Program-made: the position numbers and the translations under genes
Shown here: positions 20,118 through 28,063 of the stretch, piece by piece
Numbering within the stretch: position 1 is the first letter of the stretch
How the letters are laid out: every line of letters begins with the position of its first letter
Notes under the pieces: model-generated
Told to the model about the DNA's origin: nothing
Seen by the model: only the letters and a program-made list of their open reading frames with translations
Database searches by the model: none
Origin: Chromera velia
Lineage: Eukaryota; Sar; Chromeraceae
Assembly (NCBI GenBank): GCA_018398765.1
Contig: JAHBMJ010001635.1
Location: 1-28,063 of the forward strand
Reading direction: 5' to 3'
Length of the DNA: 28,063 nucleotides

Positions 20118-20910
20118 GTTGTTGGTGGAACGACACAAAACGAACTGACCTGATTGAGCGATTCAAACTGGTATGACAACCCTTCTAGTTGTTGGACAAC
20201 TCCTTTACACCGAGGCAACCACTCCCACGAGCAGTCAGAGGTGTCCAGCCAACACAGATACTGGAGGGGGAAAAAACTCTGGAATCTGTAACCTCTCTAA
20301 AAATGAGGTTCTGGAATAAAAAGCTGAACACGATTTCGTCGTTGTCAAGCCTTCCAATATATTGTCAATTCAATGGAATGTTTGACAACAAGATTTTGTG
20401 GATAGAGGCCGATTCTGTTGACCCGACTTTCTGAGTGGAGGAAAACTTTCTGAAGACCTGACTGAGAATTTTTCAGATCGGCATTTTGATGGGTCAGCGC
20501 GCAGCCGGGAAGTGCTTTTTGGCCTTGGTGGCCGGCCGGACCCTGGCTCGCAACGCATAGCTTGCCTTCCGGGGCCGTCACATGGTTGGCCGATCTAAAA
20601 TCGGCTCCCAAAGTCGGCTTTCCGTCGAATGTTTCAAGTCGATCAGAGCACGACCTAGTGCCGCCTCTCTCCCATCACACAGACTTGCTCTCTAGCGATG
20701 AAAGTAGGCTTTATCGAAAGCCCAGAGGATTGGCTTCTTTGCTTTTTCTTAGGTTTATGACATTCACTCTACTGGTTGCCCTGAGAGGGCAATTTCGATC
20801 TTCCATCACGAAGGGCACGGCCCGTCTCCATGCAAACGGGCCTACGAAGTTGCCCCAGCAAAGCTTCCATTGAATCCTTTCTGTGCGTGCGCTCTTACAA
20901 GCTCTAGATA

Positions 20911-21102
20911 ATGAGCTGGAAAGGCTTTCTGGATGAGGGGGCCAGCTCTGGGTGGCCAGAAGGTGAGCCACTTTATGAATTTTTGCATATCTGTGCTGCA
21001 GGTCAGACTGAGCCTTTCTCGGACGACCGTTTGTCGGTGCTTAGGTTTCATGAGGAAGCATTACGGCTCATAATCTCGGGTGATCTGAAGTTGTGGGAGT
21101 GA
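20911..21102 (+). CDS. Short unassigned open frame in the TIR element
   Basis: A 63-codon frame begins MSWKGFLDEGASSGWPEGEP and ends ISGDLKLWE. Its composition is protein-like (mixed hydrophobic and charged, C and W present), but no family is recognised. A stop lies just before the ATG and no splice context is obvious. It may be a remnant of an element-encoded protein or chance. The surrounding 20120-20910 and 21103-21650 contain no better candidate. Confidence 0.2.
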   Translation: MSWKGFLDEGASSGWPEGEPLYEFLHICAAGQTEPFSDDRLSVLRFHEEALRLIISGDLKLWE

Positions 21103-21762
21103 GGCGCAGCTCTTGTTTGCATAAGAATTTGGAGGTAGGGCTCCTGGGTGGACTAAGACCCAGTGGCCAGTGCCGGGCCTCACCCAGAAAAAACAAGAAC
21201 GCTATGATGGCCGGTCGTGGGCAAGGCCCTCTGGTTAGAGGCCATGGATCGATCAGGCTTTCAGAAGCTAAGCATTTACCTCTTATACGGTCATAGTGCT
21301 CAACATTTGTTTGGTTGAACTGCTTTCTGTGGGTGTTAAATCGGCAGATCTGTTTGCAGACATTCATTTTTACCTTTCATGGGGGTTGCCCGCTGTGTGC
21401 TCCTTCCTTACATCAGTATGCGGATTCGGCGTATTCCATTAGAAGTAAAAGTTAGCTTGTTTGTGCATTACACTGCGCATTGTCACATGCCTGCAGAGTC
21501 TGCAATCACTCCCCGCCATATCAACATACTATAACTCTTTCACCTCACTCACGTCCAACAATTTCCAACATACACACCATAAACCCACTAAACCTTATCT
21601 TTAAAAGTTGTTCATACTTTCATGCAAGTAAGAAACAATAAATAGAATCATTCTAAGTGCTTTAAAGACTTAGTTTTTTATATAAAATTTAGTGTTATAT
21701 ATAGAAAATTAAAAGTCACTTTCTAGTATAAAAGTTTTAATTGTCAGTACAGTCAGTTGGGA

Positions 21763-22120
21763 GGACAGCACAGCATGAACATCAAGTTTCAAGTCTGCTT
21801 AATTTTCCCTTTCTTCTTATCTTTCTTTTAACCTAGCTAAGAAAAGGAGACGAATGTACGAAGAACGAATGCAGAATAGAGTGTGTGACATCAAAAAGAT
21901 GAGAGGGAATAGAGGGAGCGTCTCTTTTTTATCATCTGTTTTGCCTCGAGTAAGGCCTCACCATCTCTGCATCAACAAGTGGTATGTCCACGATGTAGCG
22001 TTGTACAAAACTACCTGCCACCACCGAAATACAACTCCCTACACGACCATCTTGCAAGGAGTGAACCGACCATCCTCTAAAAACACTTGAGCAATGGCCT
22101 CCCACCGGCACTGTTCATCC
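21763..22120. other. Retrotransposon interior, right of the nested element
   Basis: A 78-codon plus-strand frame at 21854-22090 has no recognisable content. It partly overlaps, on the other strand, the first degenerate unit of the following tandem repeat. Nothing else is supported. Confidence 0.35.
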
Positions 22121-22520
22121 ATCCACATCAGATCGTTTCCCCCGTCTCTGCACAGACAATGCATGCACCATCTCCATGGGTCAATCAACACATACTTTTC
22201 TGTCACAGACGAAACACAAGCCGTGGCACACCCATCCTGAAGGCTCAGGACTGACTGGATATGCTTCACAAAATACTTGACCGAGAGGCTCTTACCTGAA
22301 CTATCCGTCCATCTACATTAGATCGTTTTCATACGTCTCCGAACCAACCGTATATGCCGTCTCCAGGTTATTAGTCGGCACATACTTCTCTCTTACAGAT
22401 GGAAAAAAAACTATGACAAACCCATCCTCAGGGTGCAAGGCTGACCAGATGGGTCTTCCAGAATACTGGAGCGAGAGTCGTGCACTCGCCATATCCATCC
22501 GTCTACATCGGGTCGTTTTC
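22121..22520. repeat. Diverged tandem repeat of about 190 bp
   Basis: Similar segments recur at a 190-bp period: CATCAGATCGTTTCC at 22126, CATTAGATCGTTTTC at 22316 and CATCGGGTCGTTTTC at 22506. Two full units (22131-22320 and 22321-22510) align along their length at about two thirds identity by eye. On the minus strand both give peptides with EKYV and NDLM, suggesting decayed repeat-protein coding, although 190 is not a multiple of three. Confidence 0.6.
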
Positions 22521-24320
22521 TATGACTAAACACGAGCGAATCCGTGTTTACACAGTCAAGAACAAGGTCGTAGAGGCAACTTCGCACCGTCAGCTAGATT
22601 GCCCCAGTAATCTAAACGAACAAACAGTCACAAAACCAGTAAGTGAAGGACCTGAGCAGCAGAACAATAAAAGAGGAAAGGTGAGAGAATGATAGGAGTG
22701 GTGAGGGAAGTAGTGAGAGGTATGGGTATGAAAAGGGATGGAACAAAACGCAACAAAGTAGAACTCCGACATGCACACAGATAATTATATATGTGAACAG
22801 AAACGACATAACCTAATGGAATCAAACCATCGAGTGTGAGGGCTTGGATACGAGTGAGAGGGCTTGTTTCATGGAGAGACAGGTGGGACGACCTGACCTC
22901 TGTTAAAAACAAAGAAACAAAAGTAAACGAGCGTGAGGGCTCAGAAGCGAGTGTGAGGGTTCGTTTCTTTGAAGAGAAGGGAAGACTTCATCTTGTCTCA
23001 GGAACGCAGAGCACGAAATGTCTAAAGACGAGAGATTATGTTGACCTGAAAGAAGGCTGACAACTCTTCAGGTCCTGATAGAAAAGTCTGCACACAGTTA
23101 TATGACATACAGGAAGACGAAATGTTATCTAGTGTACTCGAAAGGTGAAGTCTGGCCAGACAAAAACATATATGTGAAAGACCCAGAAAGTGAATGTTCA
23201 TGGTAGAACACAGTAGTTTTACACATACAGCCGGATACATATGTAATCATCATGGGCACAAAAATACATGTTTATATATATAAAATGTTCTTTCAATGCG
23301 AGGCACGTGAGTACTGAGGCTTACTGACTTGTGTGGGGGCCCACCCGTGACCAGTAAACTGAAAAAAAAGCGGCCTCATGCACAAAGAAGTAAAGTAGGG
23401 TATTGCCAGCACCCTAGTAGGGAGGCACCGCTGGCCCATGAATCCCTGTGTTCCTCTTGCGTGTGTTTAAAAAAAAAAGCCGCTTTCAGATGGAGGGACG
23501 AGAAGAGAACTTGCAAGTCGATTAACAGGCATATGACGCGAAGCATTCCAGAGCTACTGACCTGCTGATATCGATTTGCTGACGATCGCTGCATGACGAA
23601 GCCATATAAGAAGGGGAAATAGGCCGATCACTACGTGGAGAGCGCGCTTCATTTCATGCTCAGTCTGCTTTGATCTCTCCCCTGGATTACTCACCCCTTC
23701 GTGTCTTCCGTATATGCTGCTGTCTGCCATTCACTCTTGCTGCAAGAATCGCCACACGTGCAGTGAAAAAGAATGCAGCAGAACAAGAAATAAGAGGTAG
23801 AGCGCCCATCCAACCAACTGACACTAACTTTGCAGTCTTGCACAAAAGGGATGGCAGACTCATGCAGTCTTATACAAATGATCCATTCACTCAAAGATTC
23901 TGATATTTACATACAGACTGCATCCCGAGAAGAAGTACAACATTCCACAGTGTTACGTCCTGGGGAAGAGAATCAGCAGCATCCTTAGATATATGAAGCG
24001 CTCCATTTGTAGTACGTGTCTGAAGAGAACAGGCTTTCCGAAATACCGTTTCGCCACAAAGGGAGAAGCAAGCGTGGCCGCGCATTTTGTCAGCAGACTG
24101 AGCAAAGAAAGCATACACGCGTAGGTGCGCACACGCAACAGCGTCATACGAAAGGAAGGCCACTGAGAGAAATGAAATTTATATTAATATTATATCAAAA
24201 AAGGAAAGACGTACTTGAATCGTCTGCAGTTATATTCAAGAGTCTCAGAAACTCAACCTGGCTGTGCGGTAGACACGCAATGGTTCTGTCTGAAGCAAGA
24301 ACACTGCATAACAATCTGTT
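22521..24320. other. Retrotransposon interior, no gene recognised
   Basis: No reverse transcriptase, integrase, RNase H or protease motif was found in any frame. A short direct duplication occurs at about 22834-22874 and 22930-22968 (GAGTGTGAGGGCTTGG and GCGTGAGGGCTCAG, both leading into GGCTTGTTTC or GGTTCGTTTC). The remainder is unremarkable. Confidence 0.5.
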
Positions 24321-24324
24321 TGCG

Positions 24325-25186
24325 TTGTGGTCCTCCCCTTCTCCTCCAAGTTTTTTCCCCGCGGCGTGCCACGGTGCGCCCAAAGCTGTTACGGACTCCT
24401 AATTAGGCTGTGGTAGCAGGATATAACTTTTAAGTATGTCTTGCCTGCTAAAAGCCTACTCGGTATGATCTAGGGGGAAGAGAAATAAAAGTGAAAGGAA
24501 AAGAGAAAACAATTGAGGATGTAAGTAGATCTCGAAAAAAAGAAAATGACCTTGAATTTTTAATGGGGATGTCCATACCTATTAAATGGAAAAGACTGTT
24601 GAATTCCATCATAGAAAAAAGAATGGAAGAAGGAACAGCAGAGCAAATGGAAGAAAAAATGAAAGAAGAGTTGGAAGAGCCTCTTTCAGGAGCCTCGACG
24701 GGCCACGGCTTGTCCGAGCGGAAGAGCCTCTTCCAGAGGCCTCGTCAAAAACAAGGAAGAGGAAGAAAGAAAGGAAGAGAAGATGGAAGGAAAAAGAAGA
24801 AAAATAAAATGAAATAAATAGAGACTGACCAGAATGGAATATAGAAAACGGAAGAGGGAAAAGAAGAGGTATTCGAAGGAATAGCCTTAGGGGTAAAATC
24901 AATACAGAGGAAAGTATAATTATGAAAGTCCTTATAGAAGAGCGAAAAGCGAAAGACTTAGATTTTTGGAAGAGCAAACGGAAGGAGATGTTGAAAATCA
25001 AATTTTATCTTATCATTTCGATCGTTGGACCCATTTTGGACAGAAAACTTCCGACATCAATTCTCCAGCCTTTGAGAAAACTCCTGAGAAGTGAATCTTG
25101 AGTGACTTCAGTCTCCTAGCTACCCTACGGTAACCTTCAGCAAAACACTGCTAGAGTTCCGGAGTCAGATAAGAAGTCCGCTATAC
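24325..25186 (+). repeat. 3' long terminal repeat
   Basis: Direct repeat of 11820-12689, beginning TTGTGGTCC and ending CTATAC. It differs from the first copy mostly by transitions and a few indels, including a GAATAGCCTTA insertion-type difference near 24880. No clear polypurine tract precedes it. Confidence 0.7.
24452..24817 (+). CDS. Lys/Glu-rich frame inside the 3' LTR
   Basis: The second copy of the LTR frame is uninterrupted from 24452 to the TAA at 24815-24817, about 121 codons. It has the same helix (EEGTAEQMEEKMKEELEEPL) and basic block as the first copy. Past the TAA the first copy reads on for about 74 codons, whereas this copy has a TAG where the first has CAG and is then frameshifted. 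No family is recognised. The protein may be coiled-coil and nuclear (Lys-rich) if real. Confidence 0.3.
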   Translation, partial: KPTRYDLGGREIKVKGKEKTIEDVSRSRKKENDLEFLMGMSIPIKWKRLLNSIIEKRMEEGTAEQMEEKMKEELEEPLSGASTGHGLSERKSLFQRPRQKQGRGRKKGREDGRKKKKNKMK

Positions 25187-25493
25187 CGCGGCATTTACCG
25201 CGGTGTCAAGCCCTCGATACACCCTCGGATGGAGACCAGCCCCGTGGTCTCCGTCTCCACCGCGGAGACCACCGATAACTACTGACAGCCTCACGGTTCT
25301 TATTCTTTTCATACACACAATCCGTTTTGAAACGTGCTTTTCCCACTAACATGATTCTCTTAGAGCGTTGAAAGTGTTGAAAGCTGTCATCATTCGTGAT
25401 GAGGCTCTGGTCTCTCATTTTCTGTTTTTGACGTTGGTGGTGGTTTATGATAGTAGTTGGCTGTCTCGCCTACAGAGCCTACGCTACTCTTGC
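25187..25493. other. Flank of the retrotransposon and possible promoter of the next gene
   Basis: It starts with CCGCGG-spacer-CCGCGG and a GGAGACC/GGTCTCC set of short inverted repeats (25230-25272). The rest has no assigned feature. A 5'-extended frame from 25368 overlaps, but its N-terminus looks non-conserved. Confidence 0.35.
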
Positions 25494-27427
25494 ATGCCGA
25501 AGACAGCCAGGGGAGGTGCATATTGGGAGGATCGAATCGATGCTCTCGCAAAGAGTGAGCACCCTAGGAAGTCCCATCCGAAGAGCGAACCGTGGAAAAG
25601 CAAGTATAAGAAAGTCAAAGACTCTCCTGCACGGACTAACTGGTTATTGAAATATATATGTGGGTGTGACCATGACTGGTCCAACCGACTGCAGTCCTCC
25701 CGACAGCATCGGCAGCCTTGGGTGGTGCCCACAAGCAAGAGTCAACCAACTATCTTGCAAGGTCTGTGATGGCGTAATTCATTTTTCGACTCTGCTGGTG
25801 GTTTTTGTGTTGCCCTTTGTGTACAGCCCTCACGCGTCTACTTGTTTACACTATCAATTTCACCCTGCTTTGTTCTTTGCAGCCTTCAAAGGAGGTCTAC
25901 GGCAAGCTAGTGATGATCAAGGGGCTTCCTCCATCATCCCTCGTGCCCCAGGTTAGTTGCTTGTGGTGCTCTCCGTACGGTGATCTCCACTTGGCTTCCT
26001 CCCTCCATTTTCCTCCTTGCTCCCCGTCGGGCTGCTTGCTTTTGTATTGGGCTACACTTTACTTACCGTCACTCTCGGACTCTCTCCCATGCATATTCAC
26101 TTTCCCTCTGTCACCCTCTGTTTTGCTTTGCTGTCTTGCAGTTTCTGTTTTGGAAACATAGGAGAGTGACAGGAGCGTTGCTGCTAAACCCTCTGTGGAT
26201 GCTGCTCCTGAAGTACAGGAGTCTCCGAACGTGGATCTCCCTACAGAGTCTCTTCGTAGCCGCTTTGATGTCCCTGTCATTAGCATTACCATAGCAGCTA
26301 CCGCGTCTGTTGCAGTGCTTTCGTCTTCATCTGCAGCTGCAGCTGCTGCTGTTCCCTCTCTATCCCCTGAAGACTCCTTTCTCCGTAAATGGCCTCGTAT
26401 TCCAGAGGCGCAAGAAGGATAGATTTTAGAGGAGGTGGCGGCAAGAGGGGGGAATCTGTCAAAAATGACGGGATGGATCGATCCTGTGAACATCGATCAC
26501 TCTGCAAAGCGTACCCCATTGCCTGCCCGATTCTGTCTGAAGCGGGTGTTCTTTTAGAATCCTATGATCCACCCTATTGTTGCGAGTGTTGGCAAGCTTC
26601 AGTGTGTGGGAGAGGGTTGCAGGTCGACTGTGATGGTAAAGGGCACCCGTTGCGAAGGCCTACTTTTCATTCCCGCCAGAGACCCATGGTATCTCTTTCC
26701 AGTCCGACTGAGGTGTGACAGTTTCACGTGCTATCATAACAAGACTGCTTTCTTTTCTTCCGATCACCGTTTTCTGAAGTAAATAGGAGAGTCAGCGCTT
26801 GCCTGGTTCCTAGGGGCTATGAAACCGGGAGTTTATGGAATTATCGACCCTGAGTTTCTGTCTGAGATCGGACAGTTGGCAGTTTCAAGGGGGGGGAGCA
26901 CAAGAATCATCCGTAAAAGCCTGCTCAAAATCTCTTACAACAACTACCTTCATTCTTTTCTCCATTATACAGCAGTCGTCCATGCGTTTCAGAAGAAGAA
27001 TGGTTTCTTTCGCGTAGGAGATGGCCCTTTTCAGATGGCCCCCGCCTCCTGTACACCATTCTGTTCCTTTACAGAGTGGTTTCATAGCACCTTTCCTGAT
27101 GAGAGCACGATTCAGGGGTGGTTTGTTTCGAACTTTGAGAAGAGCGAACTGATTTACGATGCATGTCTGGGTGGGCATTTTAGGAAAATTTTATCATTTG
27201 ACCATTTGCAGATGTCTCCTTTGAAGGGAGGCAAAGCGGGAGCTCATCAATATGCATCTATTGTCAACGAGATTTCCATTGTGATTGCACATATGCTGGT
27301 GGGGTCTGTTGCTCTAAAGGAAGTTGAACAGATGTTCCATGACCTAGCAGAACGTTTGCAGAGAGTGAGGGCGCTGTACAAAAAGCAGAGGGATCGACAG
27401 AGGCAACTTGAAGGGGGGATAACATAA
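25494..27427 (+). pseudogene. Decayed transposon-associated gene, DUF6729-like, 3 exons
   Basis: Exons 25494-25761, 25883-25951 and 26142-27427 join with GT-AG borders (donors GTCTGT and GTTAGT; acceptors TTTGCAG and CTTGCAG) and consistent phase-1 junctions. The frame then continues for 1.28 kb but meets TAG at 26159, 26420 and 26555 and TAA at 26780 before its final TAA, which is followed at once by TGA. Exon 1 is basic, then comes an Ala/Ser-rich linker. Next is a segment with two CX4C pairs (QCVGEGC, RCDSFTC) followed by WYLF and a FSSDHRFL motif, then a helical region containing WFLGAMKPGVYGI and ending with a coiled coil. This layout resembles DUF6729-type proteins from eukaryotic DNA transposons, recalled from memory and not searched. 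No transposase catalytic motif is evident. Confidence 0.45.
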
Positions 27428-27527
27428 TGAAACCTACCAGACTTTAACATCATTTCGGACTTTGAAATATAGGAATAACATAGGGTGTTCTATTGTATTT
27501 AATCGTTGTTTATAAGCTTTTAAATTT

Positions 27528-27533
27528 AATAAA
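27528..27533 (+). terminator. Candidate polyadenylation signal
   Basis: AATAAA lies about 100 bp after the stop of the decayed gene, within AT-rich sequence. The distance and context are plausible for its 3' end, but the motif is common by chance in AT-rich DNA. Confidence 0.35.
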
Positions 27534-28063
27534 CATTCTTTAAAACGTGATTCTTTTAAAACAAAAGATAAAACAAAGAATTGAAGCTAGCTGTATCAAT
27601 GTAAGATCATAGCTATATTTTAGTAACCATAATAGTAGCTGCATAATTGGCATATCTATGTATGATGCAATAAATGCGATCGAAAAGTGGATAATCACCC
27701 CTGAAACTATTTAGTTTTGACCCTACCTAACCAGGTCTGGCGACTGGATTTGCTCCCCCACTCCCCTAAGAAGGATCAATTAATAAATGACCTACCTAGG
27801 TCCTTTCGGGCAAAACCGTCCCCCACTCCCCTGGAGGTAGAGGTGAGAGGCAGCCCCAAAGCGACAAAAATGACCACAATACAAGAAAATCTGCAATTGG
27901 TTCTTGTGGAGGCGGCGACCCGCGGCGATCCATAGGTGCTGATGTGCTAGTGCTCCTCTTAATGCTCCTAAAGATGCTTTTTAGTGTTGTGGGTGCAGTC
28001 AACGCGCACGGAAAGGCAAACAGGCTAGCCAGATCTGACAGATTGAGCCCCTCCAATAACCTG
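27534..28063. other. Right-edge region, no assigned gene
   Basis: AT-rich to about 27720, then GC-richer. Opposed overlapping frames at 27717-27935 (plus) and 28056-27796 (minus) are both of moderate quality. The minus one, which has a Ser/Pro-rich middle, remains open to the right edge and could be a partial exon. Neither has a recognisable domain. Confidence 0.3.

Larger units (their letters stand above)
18270..21758. mobile_element. 3.49-kb terminal-inverted-repeat element with 4-bp duplication
   Basis: The left end AACTGACTGTACTGACAA and the reverse complement of the right end are identical over their first 18 bases. Similarity continues through AAACTTTT, TACT and GAAAGTGACTTT, about 47 bases in all, then AT-rich. 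GGGA lies directly outside both ends (18266-18269 and 21759-21762). The interior holds a 35-bp minisatellite, a long hairpin and a few short frames, but no recognised transposase. Variable 4-bp duplications occur in superfamilies such as Chapaev, Ginger or some Academ elements; no assignment is possible from the ends alone. It is nested in the LTR element, so it is the younger insertion. Confidence 0.75.
11820..25186 (+). mobile_element. Non-autonomous LTR retrotransposon with decayed Gag, nested insertion inside
   Basis: Two direct repeats of about 865 bp, 12.5 kb apart, bracket a decayed Ty3/Gypsy-type Gag. CGCG occurs directly outside both ends (11816-11819 and 25187-25190), a possible 4-bp target duplication. 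TGGTGACGCC at 12691-12700, one base after the first repeat, looks like a tRNA primer-binding site. No reverse transcriptase, integrase or protease motif was found in the interior, so it looks like a Gag-only or large derivative element. A 3.49-kb DNA transposon-like element is nested at 18270-21758. The absence of a clear polypurine tract before the second repeat and the lack of canonical TG...CA ends are weak points. Confidence 0.6.

Noticed and set aside
16597-24320. Reverse transcriptase, integrase or transposase within the retrotransposon interior
   Set aside because: No frame shows YxDD, DDE spacing, HHCC or other catalytic motifs. Nothing is annotated.
14526-27427. Genome-wide reassignment of TAA/TAG to Gln
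   Set aside because: The 865-codon TPR gene has no internal TAA or TAG and ends with TAG. In the two LTR copies one TAG pairs with TGG (Trp), not Gln. Decay explains the pattern better.

Overview
The window is nuclear DNA from a unicellular eukaryote. Its host gene has GT-AG introns of roughly 145-605 bp, most ending in a pyrimidine tract plus TGCAG. Microsatellites such as (TG)n, (GCGC)n, (TC)n and (TTC)n sit inside introns and just after the stop codon. About three quarters of the sequence is transposon debris. An alveolate such as a chromerid alga fits best, but this rests on general style and no marker gene proves it.

Bases 1-6.3 kb are the gene-bearing part. A minus-strand first exon with two AT-hook motifs (748-94) is divergent from an eight-exon plus-strand gene (1239-6305). 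That gene encodes about 865 residues with an N-terminal three-repeat TPR domain. The TPR domain keeps a nearly complete carboxylate clamp of the Hsp90/Hsp70 co-chaperone type. The rest of the protein is unrecognised.

Bases 6.3-11.8 kb are repeat-rich intergenic DNA. They hold a 621-bp TA-flanked inverted-repeat element (6831-7451), a SINE- or LINE-tail-like piece ending in (AATC)n on the minus strand, decayed minus-strand coding fragments (8668-9519), GC-rich hairpins (10.3-10.8 kb) and a 215-bp MITE with about 65-bp terminal inverted repeats and a 4-bp TTTC duplication (11376-11590).

Bases 11.8-25.2 kb are best read as one LTR retrotransposon. Its direct repeats (11820-12689 and 24325-25186) are flanked by CGCG, and a primer-binding-site-like TGGTGACGCC follows the first. 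The interior holds a heavily decayed Ty3/Gypsy-type Gag but no recognisable pol, so the element looks non-autonomous. Nested inside it is a 3.49-kb terminal-inverted-repeat element (18270-21758, GGGA duplication) that carries a 35-bp minisatellite and a hairpin with arms of about 80 bp. Its termini share a subterminal motif, at the same offset, with the 215-bp MITE, so the two look like one transposon family with 4-bp target duplications.

Bases 25.4-27.4 kb hold a three-exon gene whose exon phases agree but whose third exon carries four in-frame TAG/TAA codons. Its cysteine-containing C-terminal part resembles transposon-associated proteins of the DUF6729 type. The last 600 bases hold nothing that can be assigned firmly.
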